This document shows positions 1 to 7,924 of a stretch of DNA of 64,000 bases, piece after piece (the stretch's first letter is position 1; each line of letters starts with the position of its first letter). The stretch is from Natrinema ejinorense (GTDB taxonomy: Archaea; Halobacteriota; Halobacteria; Halobacteriales; Natrialbaceae). Made by a program: the position numbers and the translations under genes. The notes under the pieces were generated by a model that was not told where the DNA came from, did no database searches, and saw nothing but the letters and a program-made list of their open reading frames with translations. The stretch is taken from contig NZ_NXNI01000001.1 of assembly GCF_002494345.1 (NCBI RefSeq), forward strand, positions 2,480,001 through 2,544,000, written 5' to 3'.

Positions 1-501
1 GTCTCTGTTCTTGAGGTATTCGGTGTCAAACGCGCTCGGTCTACTGTTCACAATTGGGTACACAAGGCCGATCTACAGCCCGAATCTGGCCGGTGTCCGG
101 ATCACGTTGCGGTTGACGAGACCGTGATCCGACTGAACGATGAGCAGTATTGGCTGTACGCCGCAATCGATCCAGAGACAAACGAATTGCTCCATACAAA
201 GCTTGAACCGACAACAACGAAGGTTCTCGCTCATTCGTTTCTTACGGAACTATCCGAGAAACACAACGTCTCTGACGCCGTGTTTCTCGTTGATGGGTCG
301 CACTCGTTACAAGATGCATGTCAGCGCCACGGCTTCGATTTCAGATACGAAAAGCATGGAAATCGAAATGCTGTTGAACGTGTCTTTAGAGAGATAAAAC
401 GACGAACACTCTGCTTCTCAAACTGCTTCAGCAACGCCGAAGCAGAAACTGCCGACGACTGGCTCAGATCGTTCAGCTTCGCATGGAATCAGCTTATCTG
501 A
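1..501 (+). CDS. IS6-family-type transposase, C-terminal part (cut by window edge)
   Basis: DDE transposase of an insertion sequence. The frame is open from base 1, so the true start lies left of the window; any start inside it (for example the GTG at 124) is internal. The three acidic catalytic positions are visible: D in AVDET, D in LVDGS and E in AVERVFREIKRRT. The closing AWNQLI is typical of IS6-type haloarchaeal transposases. The stop is at 499-501. The bases just after it (about 500-524) look like a possible terminal inverted repeat, but the left end is not available to confirm this. Whether the copy is intact cannot be judged. Confidence 0.8.
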   Translation, partial: VSVLEVFGVKRARSTVHNWVHKADLQPESGRCPDHVAVDETVIRLNDEQYWLYAAIDPETNELLHTKLEPTTTKVLAHSFLTELSEKHNVSDAVFLVDGSHSLQDACQRHGFDFRYEKHGNRNAVERVFREIKRRTLCFSNCFSNAEAETADDWLRSFSFAWNQLI

Positions 502-561
502 ACACTACCAGACGGAGAGACCGAACGTTTTTGCTCGACGAATAGAGTCAGTTGAAGAGAA

Positions 562-1254
562 ATGAGGTCACTGGACGACCGCTCCCGTCGGCGGGTGCTC
601 CGAACTGCCAGCACCACTCTCGCTGCTGGGAGTCTGGCAGGGTGTCTGGGCAGTCGGCCCGATTCGCAGCCGAACGCTGGACCAGGTGGTTCCGAGGCAA
701 ATACCTCCGGAGCCGGCGATTCCGTGCCCAGTGACGCCGAATCCGACGGTTCGGAACCTGCCGACTCCGGCGACGGGAACTGTGATCGTGAGCCGGCAGC
801 GATAACCGACCCCGACGGCGATGCCATGGTGGCGGTTACGGCGAGAGAGTCGATCAGTTACGACACGCCTGACGACGGCGTGACACTGGACGTATCGCGC
901 ATCGAATTCGACGGCGCCGACGTTCCCACCGTCGTCTACGAGGCGGATCGGACCGTCGAGCTCTGGTCGGACGCCACGGACGACACGAACGGCGAACTCA
1001 CGCTCCTCGAGAAGCGCCCGATACCAGTCGGGACGTACAGCGGCATCCGGGTATACGGGAGCGCGTCCGTCACCGAGCCGTCTCGCAGCGACGACCGGGG
1101 CATTCGACTCAGCGGCGGCGAATACATCGAAGACGTGTTCGGGACCGTCTTCCAAGCCGACGATCGGACGGAATTCGTCTTCCAGACGGTGCTCGGCGGG
1201 GTATCCGACGAGAACGAACTCGAATTCTACGGTCGGATCACGACCGGCTGGTAA
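562..1254 (+). CDS. Tat-exported lipoprotein with DUF4382-like domain
   Basis: The protein has 230 residues. Its N-terminus carries a twin-arginine motif (SRRRVLR), a short hydrophobic stretch and a lipobox LAGC (Cys at about 28), so it should be exported folded and lipid-anchored outside the membrane. Residues 30-75 are a low-complexity Ser/Gly/Asp/Glu linker. The rest (about 85-230) is one beta-rich domain with the pattern PVGTYSGIRVYG, resembling DUF4382-type domains; this assignment is by eye. It lies alone downstream of the transposase and is convergent with the RIO2 gene. Function unknown. Confidence 0.72.
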   Translation: MRSLDDRSRRRVLRTASTTLAAGSLAGCLGSRPDSQPNAGPGGSEANTSGAGDSVPSDAESDGSEPADSGDGNCDREPAAITDPDGDAMVAVTARESISYDTPDDGVTLDVSRIEFDGADVPTVVYEADRTVELWSDATDDTNGELTLLEKRPIPVGTYSGIRVYGSASVTEPSRSDDRGIRLSGGEYIEDVFGTVFQADDRTEFVFQTVLGGVSDENELEFYGRITTGW

Positions 1255-1315
1255 TTCCCGAGTTCGAGTCGGTCAATCGAGACACTCGGGGGTCACGAGG
1301 ACCAGCGCTGGCCTC

Positions 1316-2224
1316 TCAGACGAAGTCGGTAATCGTCTCGAAGGAGTCGGCAGTAATCGATTCGGCCAGTTCGTCGCTCCCGAGGTCGTCGGGGACGTAC
1401 TGTGGGTACTTTCGGCGGAAATATCCCACGATATTGGTCAGATCACGCCGAAGGAACTTGGCGGCGTTTTCGTGATCCGTCGGGACGGCCTGGGGCCAGT
1501 CGAAGATTTTCACTCCCGCTTCATCGACGAAGACGTTGTACTCGCTCATGTCGGCGTGGACGTAGCCGTTCGTGTACGCACGTGCGATTTCGGCGAGTAA
1601 CAGCTCCAGAACACCGAGTATCTGTTCGTCCTCGAGTCGGGTCCGCGAGAGCTCGACGCCGTCCATCTTCTCCATGACGATGGCGTGGCGGTTCTGCCCG
1701 ATCGGCTGGGGGACCGCGACGTCGGGGTAGAGGGACTCGAGAATCCCGTGCTCGCGCTCGGCGGCCTTCCGGGCGGTGTACATCCAGGAGACGTGGTCGT
1801 TGTCCGACGTGTAGTCGCGCTCCTTGTGTACCTCCCGGAAGTTCGTATAGCCCTCGCGGTGATACTTCAGCGCGAGCGGTTTGTAGGATTTGACCTCGTA
1901 GACGTCGCTTTCCTTGCCGACGCCGAGTGGCGAGCCGAACTCCGAGATCGTGTCCTGCTCGACGAGCGCCCGCAGGGCGAGGACGTCGTATCCCTCGAAC
2001 TGCAGGGTATAGCCTTCGTACTGGATCGTCTTTTTTTCGATCAGGCCGCGCTTGAGACAGCGCTCGAGCCGGTAGTCGACCTCTTCGTCGGTCAGTTCCG
2101 TGAACTTCGGGAGTTTCTCCCGCTGGACCCACTCGGAGAATCGCATCCCCTGTTCGACCCCAGAGAGGAGATAGAAATCCTCATCCTCGAGTTCCGGGAG
2201 CAACCCGGCGACGTTTCGCACCAT
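1316..2224 (-). CDS. rio2: RIO2-type serine/threonine protein kinase
   Basis: Archaeal Rio2, an atypical kinase/ATPase; the family acts in late small-subunit ribosome maturation. The 302-residue protein has the N-terminal winged-helix domain (about 1-85) that distinguishes Rio2 from Rio1, followed by the kinase fold. Visible catalytic elements are the nucleotide loop GVGKESDVYEV (101-111), Lys120 in LALKYHREG, the catalytic loop HADMSEYN with Asp225 and Asn230, and the metal-binding Asp242 in IFDWPQ. Length and domain order are normal for the family. It is a single gene, convergent with the lipoprotein and divergent from the lipoate-ligase-like gene. Confidence 0.93.
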   Translation of the reverse strand: MVRNVAGLLPELEDEDFYLLSGVEQGMRFSEWVQREKLPKFTELTDEEVDYRLERCLKRGLIEKKTIQYEGYTLQFEGYDVLALRALVEQDTISEFGSPLGVGKESDVYEVKSYKPLALKYHREGYTNFREVHKERDYTSDNDHVSWMYTARKAAEREHGILESLYPDVAVPQPIGQNRHAIVMEKMDGVELSRTRLEDEQILGVLELLLAEIARAYTNGYVHADMSEYNVFVDEAGVKIFDWPQAVPTDHENAAKFLRRDLTNIVGYFRRKYPQYVPDDLGSDELAESITADSFETITDFV

Positions 2225-2424
2225 GGATACCGGTAGCCGGCGTGTACGTAAAAACGGCGTGACGGACGGGCTGCAGTCGGGAACCGTCGGTCGCTCGGAG
2301 ACCCTCCCGTTTCGGGTCGTTCGAATCGATTCGAACTGGCAATCCTCCTCGATAAATTACATTCCGATATATGAAATCGCACGCTGTCGGAAGGACTTTC
2401 GACCTCGTCCGCGTGGATTCGTAC

Positions 2425-3267
2425 ATGACGGCACTAGACGATCGAGAGTGGCGAGTGATCAGAGACGGCTCCCGCGAGGGCGCGATGCAGATGGCACTCG
2501 AGGAAATCGCCGCGCGAACGGCGCTCGAGGACGGCGTTCGAACCGTCCGCACGTACTCGTGGGAGCCGAGCACGCTCTCCCTAGGGTATCGACAGGACGC
2601 AGACACGGTCGACTGGGAGTTCTGCGAGCGGGAGGGGATCGATGTCACTCGCCGGCAAACCGGCGGCGGCGGGATCTATCACGACCGCTTCGCCGACATC
2701 TCGTATACGATCGTGGCCCCGGCTGACGAAGTCCCGGGGGACCTGATGGACTGTTACGAACTGTTCTGTGACCCCATCCTCGAGGCCTTCGATCGAATGG
2801 GCGTCGACGCCGCCTTCGCGTCGGTCGAACAGGACGCCATCTACCAGCCCTCGTGCTATCTCCGGGACATCAACCCGGCACACGACATCGTCGCGACGAC
2901 GGAGGCGGGCGACGGGGCGAACAAGATCAGCGGCAACGCCCAGTATCGCCAGCGCGACGTCGTCATCCAGCACGGTTCGATCAGCTACGCCCTCGAGCCC
3001 CGGAACCACGTCGGCGTCTTCGACGCCGCCCTCGCGGAGTCGACGTTTACCGATCGAGTGACGAGCGTTCGCGATGTGGCAGGGATCGATCGTGACGACG
3101 CAGTCGAGACGATCGCCGAGTCGCTACGGGACTGGTGTGACGCCGACGAATCGAGCTGGCGCGACGGCGAACTCGAGGCCGCTCGAGCACTCGCCGACCG
3201 GAAGTTCGGCGCTGACGAGTGGGTTCGAGATCGAGAAGTGCTCGCGGCCGGTGACAGCACACGGTGA
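2425..3267 (+). CDS. lplA: Lipoate-protein ligase A family protein
   Basis: Member of the lipoyl/biotinyl/octanoyl transferase fold. The hallmark RRQTGGGGIYH (residues 76-86 from this start) forms the lipoyl-adenylate loop, and the conserved lysine is in GANKISGNAQ (about residue 167). It could attach lipoate to 2-oxoacid dehydrogenase or glycine-cleavage carrier proteins, or be an octanoyltransferase; the family does not settle which. An in-frame ATG at 2371 overlaps a TATA-like GATATATGA (about 2366-2374), which would be lost as promoter if translation began there, so the ATG at 2425 is preferred. No neighbouring lipoylated enzyme gene is present. Confidence 0.85.
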   Translation: MTALDDREWRVIRDGSREGAMQMALEEIAARTALEDGVRTVRTYSWEPSTLSLGYRQDADTVDWEFCEREGIDVTRRQTGGGGIYHDRFADISYTIVAPADEVPGDLMDCYELFCDPILEAFDRMGVDAAFASVEQDAIYQPSCYLRDINPAHDIVATTEAGDGANKISGNAQYRQRDVVIQHGSISYALEPRNHVGVFDAALAESTFTDRVTSVRDVAGIDRDDAVETIAESLRDWCDADESSWRDGELEAARALADRKFGADEWVRDREVLAAGDSTR

Positions 3268-3411
3268 CGACCCAGCGACCGGCTGGCCGGTAGACGAGCG
3301 ATCGGAAACGGCTGTAACCGCCAAACCGGTAGTACGAGGTCCTTACTGCGATCCGACCGGTCGGTACGGACCCCGTTACGATATTCGATCCCGATGGAGT
3401 CATCGTCGGAG

Positions 3412-3933
3412 TCATTCCGGTCGGCCGATTCGAAACGGTGGTGTGTCAGTGTGGTACTCTGGAACGCGGCGATCGAGTGACTCCGACTGGGTACTTGCGA
3501 TCGATCCCCCTGTCGATGCGAGCGCGATCACGCTCCATTTTTCGCCGACCCGTTCGTCAGCGACAACCCGCAATGATTTACGAATAGTCGTGTCGGTGAC
3601 GCCGCTGACGTGTGTCTCGTTGAGCGTTCGGTCCACGGATCCGTCACCGTTCGTGTCGACGCCGAGCACGATCTCCCCGTGCTGGGCGCTGTCGACGGTG
3701 AAGTTCTCCCGTGGATACGTCACCGAGAGCGACTCTCACTCGCTGCCGACGACCGATTCGGTAGCCTCGATTCGGACCGATTGATTGGTCGCCGTCGCGT
3801 TGACGGACGGATCCTCGGACTCGAGTGTGTCGCCGGTATCGGACGATGGGACGGCCGTGTCACCGCCAAAGCCCGAACGATCGGCAATCGATACGAATAC
3901 TGCCAGCGTCACGACGAGCAGTATTCGGCGCAT
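3412..3933 (-). pseudogene. Secreted surface-type protein interrupted by in-frame TGA
   Basis: Read leftward from the ATG at 3931-3933, the frame gives a signal peptide (MRRILLVVTLAVFVSIA) and a Ser/Thr/Asp-rich stretch ending VGSE at a TGA (3736-3738). The same frame continues without shift as ESLSVTYPRENFTVD and on to a second stop at 3412. The second half has a Ca-loop-like DTNGDGSVD and an NETHVSGV pattern seen in haloarchaeal exported beta-sandwich proteins. One nonsense change therefore separates two halves of what looks like one exported protein of about 173 residues. No host selenocysteine machinery is expected, so recoding is unlikely. Confidence 0.6.
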
Positions 3934-4165
3934 CCGTCACGGATCACACCACCACGGGTGAAAGTCCTCCGATCACGACGTTCGGACAGGAAAGACGAAG
4001 GGACAGGCGCGTCGGACCACGAATCGGGACACTCGTGGTCCACGTGATCGGGAGAAGCATCGCTCGTCGGCCGATGTCGACAGAATAGATCGTCAACTGT
4101 AACGGTTACACGCATTCGCCGTGACTGCGCGGCGAATGCGCTCACTGGTTTCCAGTGACGGTATA

Positions 4166-4246
4166 CGCCAGGACAGGGATTTGAACCCTGAATCCCAAAG
4201 GGAACACGCTTTCCAGGCGTGCGCCTTACCGTTCGGCCATCCTGGC
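4166..4246 (-). tRNA. tRNA-Ser (GGA)
   Basis: Folded by eye from the minus strand. Acceptor stem is GCCAGGA with TCCTGGC plus discriminator G, the D-arm contains GCC...GGC, the anticodon stem CACGC/GCGTG encloses CTGGAAA (anticodon GGA), there is a long class II variable arm (TTCCCTTTGGGA), and the T-arm is CAGGG-TTCAAAT-CCCTG. No CCA is encoded, as usual in haloarchaea. Confidence 0.95.
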
Positions 4247-4293
4247 TCAGGTCATCCTAACCACGTCCGTCGTTTAACTGTTACGAGATACGC

Positions 4294-4539
4294 TTACGCG
4301 TCCCCGCGATCGGCCGCCCATGCGGCGACGTGTGGCTCGAGCAGATACGCCCCACCTCCCGCTCCGAGCCCAACCAGCGCTGCGAGGGCCAGCGCCTGTG
4401 TAATCGTCGCGATCGGCTCGGCGAGCAGCGCGTAGCCCTGGACGAGCACCAGAAACGACAGGAAGCCGACGAGGCCCCACAGGAACGCCGATTTGGATCG
4501 CGGATCGATCCCCCGCTTCCCGGACGGATACCCGCTCAC
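4294..4539 (-). CDS. Small two-helix membrane protein
   Basis: The protein has 81 residues with two hydrophobic segments (about 18-40 and 47-68), flanked by a basic N-terminus (PSGKRGIDPRSKSAF) and a short C-terminal tail. It starts with GTG only 7 nt after the stop of the RidA gene and on the same strand, so the two are probably co-transcribed. No catalytic motif is visible. This is the size and layout of many conserved haloarchaeal small membrane proteins. Function unknown. Confidence 0.7.
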   Translation of the reverse strand: MSGYPSGKRGIDPRSKSAFLWGLVGFLSFLVLVQGYALLAEPIATITQALALAALVGLGAGGGAYLLEPHVAAWAADRGDA

Positions 4540-4546
4540 GGTGGGC

Positions 4547-4936
4547 TCACTCGCCTTGCTCGACGCTCGCGATGGCTTCGATCTCGACGCCGACGCCCTT
4601 CGGGAGCGCGGCGACCTCGACGGCGCTGCGTGCCGGCGGCTGGTCGTCGAAGTAGTCGGCGTAGGCCTCGTTCATCGCCTCGAAGTCGTCGATATCGTCG
4701 AGGAAGACGGTCACCTTCAGAACGTCCTCGTAGCTCGCGCCGGCTTCGTCGAGGACGGCATCGAGGTTGTAAAGGGCCTGATTCGTCTGGTTCTCGATCG
4801 GTTCGTCGTCGAGCAAATCGCCGTCAGCGGTCATGGGGATCTGGCCGGCGGTGAACACGAGCGAGCCGTTCGTCGTCGCCTGACTGTAGGCACCGACCGC
4901 GGCGGGCGCGTCGTCGGTCTCGATAATTCGTTTCAT
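4547..4936 (-). CDS. ridA: RidA family enamine/imine deaminase
   Basis: Members of this family hydrolyse reactive 2-aminoacrylate and other enamines made by PLP enzymes, releasing ammonia and a keto acid. The 129-residue product has the family features DDAPAAVGAYSQA near the N-terminus, FTAGQIPM, the central NLDAVLDEAGASYEDVLKVTVFL block, and the active-site arginine in PARSAVEVAALPKG. Length is normal for this trimeric, cytosolic family. The ATG at 4934-4936 gives the standard N-terminus MKRII. First gene of a likely two-gene unit with the small membrane protein. Confidence 0.93.
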   Translation of the reverse strand: MKRIIETDDAPAAVGAYSQATTNGSLVFTAGQIPMTADGDLLDDEPIENQTNQALYNLDAVLDEAGASYEDVLKVTVFLDDIDDFEAMNEAYADYFDDQPPARSAVEVAALPKGVGVEIEAIASVEQGE

Positions 4937-5361
4937 ACTCGATCCCTCACAGCGAGACGGCTTAAAAGCGGGCGAAGTTCCGTTCCGGAGACGCCGCTTC
5001 CCTCGAGGAACGCGATCGGTGACGGAAATCGCTGTCTCACCCACCCGAAAAGCGGGCCTGCGGTGTCGAACGCTGTGGCACGGTTCGTCGTCAGCGAACC
5101 GCGAGACGAGTTCCAGACAGGTCTTCGCGAACGAGTACGCGAAGCGGCGACTGCTCGAGGGACGAAGATCGCTCGCTATCGTTGGGCGGCGTTGTCGCCC
5201 GACCGCAATCGATTCCGTCGGAATCACTCGTCCACGAACTCCGGATCGCGTGATAACGAGAGACGCTAACGGCGTCTCTCGACCCACGACCCACAGGGCC
5301 TCACATCCGGATGTCGACGACGGTTTGCGCCGCTCGCGAATTTGCTCGCGGCGCAGAATAG
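4937..5361. other. Host intergenic stretch with two hairpins, no gene seen
   Basis: This lies between the ridA start and the left end of the provirus. No frame with haloarchaeal coding character was found. It holds two inverted repeats: 5257-5266 with 5272-5281 (10-bp arms CGAGAGACGC, 5-nt loop) and 5326-5333 with 5348-5355 (8-bp arms TGCGCCGC). Before integration, tRNA-Ala would have been transcribed leftward into this stretch, so the hairpin nearest 5362 may be its old 3' processing or termination context. Confidence 0.5.
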
Positions 5362-5375
5362 TGGACTCGTCGGGA
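5362..5375 (+). repeat. attL core, copy of tRNA-Ala 3' end
   Basis: TGGACTCGTCGGGA is identical to 18769-18782, that is, the complement of the last 14 nt of tRNA-Ala(CGC). Identity stops on both sides (next bases ACCG here, TTTG inside the tRNA), giving a clean 14-bp core next to the integrase gene. Confidence 0.85.
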
Positions 5376-5428
5376 ACCGTGAAATTAACCAGACGGCGTA
5401 GGGTTCGGAGGGTATCAGCGACCGCCAT

Positions 5429-6439
5429 TCAGAACCCCTCCAGGAACTTGCGCCGCTGTTCCATTTTCTCGTCAGGTTGGCGCGCATCGTAGTGCTGGTA
5501 CAGCACATCGAGAGACACGTCCATCCGGTCGGAGACGATCTCCGGCGGCACGTCCTCGAGTAGGTGGCCGGTGATCGCGCCGCGACGAATAGCGTGGGGT
5601 GAGCGCGTCGAGGGGCACTTAGACGGAACACTCGCGGCTCCGACCGCTTCGCACGTCTCGGGGTCGCGATCGTGCGGACAGTCCGCGACGAAACACGGCT
5701 GGCAACAGCGGTAGACGGTGTTGCGGATCGATCCACCGGAGATACGGCCTTGTTTGGTCGTCAGTAGCGGCTCACGCCCGTAGTCGTCGGTCGTCTCGAT
5801 TCGGTTGACTTTGATGTACTCCGAGACGACGCTGTACCACTCCGGACCGAGGAATACCCACCGCTCGCTGCGGTCCTTGTTTTTCAGCGGCGTATCCGTC
5901 TCGGGACGGTGCTTGAGGTAGATCGCGAATTGATCGCCTTCGAGGTCATCGAGGTCGATGGACCGGAGCGCCGAGAGACGCATCCCGGTCCGCCAGAGGA
6001 TCGCCATGATGACGTGATCCCGGCTCGCGTACTCGTACCGGTCGAGGTATTCCAGAATCTTCTCGGCTCGAGGGCGCTCGAGCTTGATACTCCGGGATTC
6101 GGACCCGTCGGGAACTACCGGTGCGTGGACCTTCTCGTTCAGTCCCTCCGGAACGGCCTCAATATCGGCGGCCCAAGAGAGGAACTCCCGAATCGCACTC
6201 AGGTTCTTCTGGAGGGTGATCGGCTTCACTTTCTCGCGGCGGTGAGCGACGAACAGTGCCAGGTCCCGCCCGGAAAGGTCGTTCAGGTTGTCGATCTCGT
6301 TGTCCGAACACCACGCAGTGAACTGCTCGAGCGTCGTCTGATTGTTGTAGTACGTCGATTCCGCGACGCTCGGCTTCCGGTGTGCCAGGAACGCTTCGAC
6401 ACCCTCGGTCGGCGTCATCGGCTCGAGATCGTCGCTCAT
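5429..6439 (-). CDS. int: Tyrosine recombinase (provirus integrase, IntSNJ2-like)
   Basis: Site-specific integrase of 336 residues. An N-terminal SAM-like core-binding domain (about 8-95) is followed by the catalytic domain. Visible catalytic residues are Arg154 in TGMRLSALR, His282 and Arg285 in HAIRRGA, and the probable nucleophile Tyr317 in LYQHYDAR. Between the first Arg and the HxxR box sits a Cys-rich insert (about 245-263, CCQPCF...DCPHD...C) that may bind zinc and recurs in haloarchaeal integrases. The gene reads toward attL and ends 53 bp from it. No small accessory genes follow or precede it, unlike the int-orf2-orf3 operon known for SNJ2. A GAGGTGA just before the ATG may be the ribosome site. 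Confidence 0.92.
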   Translation of the reverse strand: MSDDLEPMTPTEGVEAFLAHRKPSVAESTYYNNQTTLEQFTAWCSDNEIDNLNDLSGRDLALFVAHRREKVKPITLQKNLSAIREFLSWAADIEAVPEGLNEKVHAPVVPDGSESRSIKLERPRAEKILEYLDRYEYASRDHVIMAILWRTGMRLSALRSIDLDDLEGDQFAIYLKHRPETDTPLKNKDRSERWVFLGPEWYSVVSEYIKVNRIETTDDYGREPLLTTKQGRISGGSIRNTVYRCCQPCFVADCPHDRDPETCEAVGAASVPSKCPSTRSPHAIRRGAITGHLLEDVPPEIVSDRMDVSLDVLYQHYDARQPDEKMEQRRKFLEGF

Positions 6440-6955
6440 CGACTCACCTCGAGCGTGTCAGCGGGATGGTTGAATTCGGTACTCTTACCGTGGTGTGGAG
6501 TGCATTCGGGCATGGTCTCAGTGCTCAGTGTATTGGGACCGCGGACGAACCGTGCACGCCACTGTGTAGGAGCGGGGGCGTGCACGGCTGCTGTCCGTCG
6601 GTGATTTGTAACGACTGGCCGGCGTAATATTAATTCTAACCGAGCCGTTTCCGATACTTCCGATACTGCCAGACGGCGTCCATCGAACGGGGAGTTTATA
6701 CCCCGCGTGTGTGTTGTCGATCATGCTTCCGTAGTGTGGTTACGGGAGCTTCTCGCGGACCCGGTGGCCCTAACACCGGTCCGCTACATTTCAGGACCCG
6801 TGAGAGTCAGGTCCGCGTGTAGCTTCCGTAGATCTATCGTAGTATTCGGATTACTTATAGATTTGGCAATGTAGGTTATCACAGAATGATCTATACATTG
6901 CTAATCATCCAAGAAGACGATATTACTAAGCGGCAACCGAGAAATATGGGTATGA
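6440..6955. promoter_or_regulatory. Divergent regulatory region between integrase and repressor
   Basis: No convincing gene in 516 bp. It contains three nested sets of inverted repeats. First, CCGTGCACGCC at 6550-6560 and its complement at 6577-6587; each holds the self-complementary CGTGCACG. Second, an imperfect long repeat 6745-6762 with 6811-6828, enclosing a bulged stem around CGGACC...GGTCCG. Third, GCAATGTA at 6866-6873 with TACATTGC at 6894-6901. A 10-bp direct repeat GCTTCCGTAG is at 6726-6735 and 6823-6832. GC-rich sequence gives way to AT-rich near 6835. Likely roles are promoters for both divergent genes, repressor operators and integrase arm sites. Confidence 0.55.
6866..6901. 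promoter_or_regulatory. Inverted-repeat operator candidate before repressor gene
   Basis: Perfect 8-bp arms GCAATGTA / TACATTGC separated by 20 bp, just downstream of a TATA-like ACTTATAG (about 6853-6860) and 55 bp before the winged-helix gene. The spacing of about two helical turns suits a dimeric winged-helix repressor acting on its own promoter. Inferred only. Confidence 0.4.
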
Positions 6956-7243
6956 ATGCGTCCGAGAGCAGCATGGATGACCGATAGCGATGATACTCTT
7001 CTAGAGTTCCTTTCAGAATACGAGTTGGCGCTTTCACCTCGAGTAATCGAATATAATCTTAACACAAGACACAAATCTAGTATCTCCTACTCGACGGTTA
7101 ATCGACGGCTGAAACTTCTCCGTGAGGCAGAACTAGTAGAGAAAGAGTATGAGGAAGGTGGTTTCTATGCTATCACCAATAGAGGCCATGCGTATCTCAA
7201 GGGCGAACTCGATGCTGATGAACTTGAACAATCTGACCAATAA
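6956..7243 (+). CDS. PhiH1-repressor-like winged-helix protein
   Basis: DNA-binding protein of 95 residues. The opening MRPRAAWMTDSDDTLLEFLSE matches the start pattern of the haloarchaeal winged-helix family related to the phiH1 repressor, which is why the ATG at 6956 was taken over the in-frame ATG at 6977. The recognition-helix region is SSISYSTVNRRLKLLREAELV, then a beta-wing EGGFYAITNRGHAYLKGELD. It is divergent from the integrase, with an inverted repeat between them, which suggests a lysogeny repressor or cargo regulator. Codons are clearly more AT-rich than those of the structural genes. Confidence 0.8.
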   Translation: MRPRAAWMTDSDDTLLEFLSEYELALSPRVIEYNLNTRHKSSISYSTVNRRLKLLREAELVEKEYEEGGFYAITNRGHAYLKGELDADELEQSDQ

Positions 7244-7309
7244 AAGAGTTAAACGGTTTTCTTTGGAGAAGGTTCAAGTTGATTCACAAGTATATCGAAC
7301 TAGGACTCT

Positions 7310-7924
7310 ATGTCATCCGACCAGTCACATACTATTGAAGTGGGTGGGGTCGATGCACTTTACGTTCCATTAATGACTCAGCCTAATAGAGAAAAAGAAT
7401 GTCTCCTCTACGCAGTTGCTATGAGTCTTCGATACTGCTCTAATGTTCATCCTTCATCTGCCATCCGTGATGACTCTGAGTTCATGAGCCCTGAGGAAAT
7501 GAAAAATGAATATATCAGGGTTCGTGATTCTGGTTGGGCACCTACTAACGATGATCTGCAGACACTATCAGATGAGTTGGGCGTACTAGATCTCTCTATG
7601 CAATACTGGCGACGATCTCCACCGATGGGTGCCTTCGGTGATATAGTTGAAGCAGGATTAGAGAGAGATATGCCTACAATAGCAATCGTTGATGCAAAGC
7701 AGATTCAGGGACTCAATTCTGAAGATGGGCAGCATGCTATTGTTATAACAGGAATTTCTCCAACCCATGTTGTTGTCGCCGATCCCTGGCGAGATAGTGC
7801 AATCAGATTAAAAAGAGAGATTGTAACTGATGCTTGGGACACAAAATTAAATCGTTTAATATCAATAGAAGCAGTTCAACAAGACTCGCTGGATACTGTT
7901 CAAACAGAGGTTGAACCGGCATGA
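7310..7924 (+). CDS. C39-like papain-fold cysteine peptidase
   Basis: Predicted cysteine peptidase of 204 residues. The catalytic triad of the C39/papain-like fold can be read in order: Cys31 in KECLLYAVAMSLRY, His142 in DGQHAIVITGIS, and Asp158 in VVVADPW. No signal peptide or transmembrane segment is present, so it should act in the cytoplasm rather than within a bacteriocin exporter, where C39 domains are best known. Its last codons overlap the next gene by 4 bp (ATGA), indicating coupled translation. A TATA-like AGTATATCG lies about 20 bp before the ATG. The gene is AT-rich. The substrate is unknown; cleaving its partner, a host factor or a phage protein are all possible. Confidence 0.7.
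   Translation: MSSDQSHTIEVGGVDALYVPLMTQPNREKECLLYAVAMSLRYCSNVHPSSAIRDDSEFMSPEEMKNEYIRVRDSGWAPTNDDLQTLSDELGVLDLSMQYWRRSPPMGAFGDIVEAGLERDMPTIAIVDAKQIQGLNSEDGQHAIVITGISPTHVVVADPWRDSAIRLKREIVTDAWDTKLNRLISIEAVQQDSLDTVQTEVEPA

Noticed and set aside
3736-3738. Selenocysteine recoding of the in-frame TGA
   Set aside because: Haloarchaea are not known to make selenoproteins, and no nearby stem-loop of the needed kind was seen.
6518-6724. 68-residue leftward frame just upstream of int as an excision accessory gene
   Set aside because: No haloarchaeal residue bias, full of Ser/Arg/Pro, and it overlaps the repeat cluster; no ribosome site.
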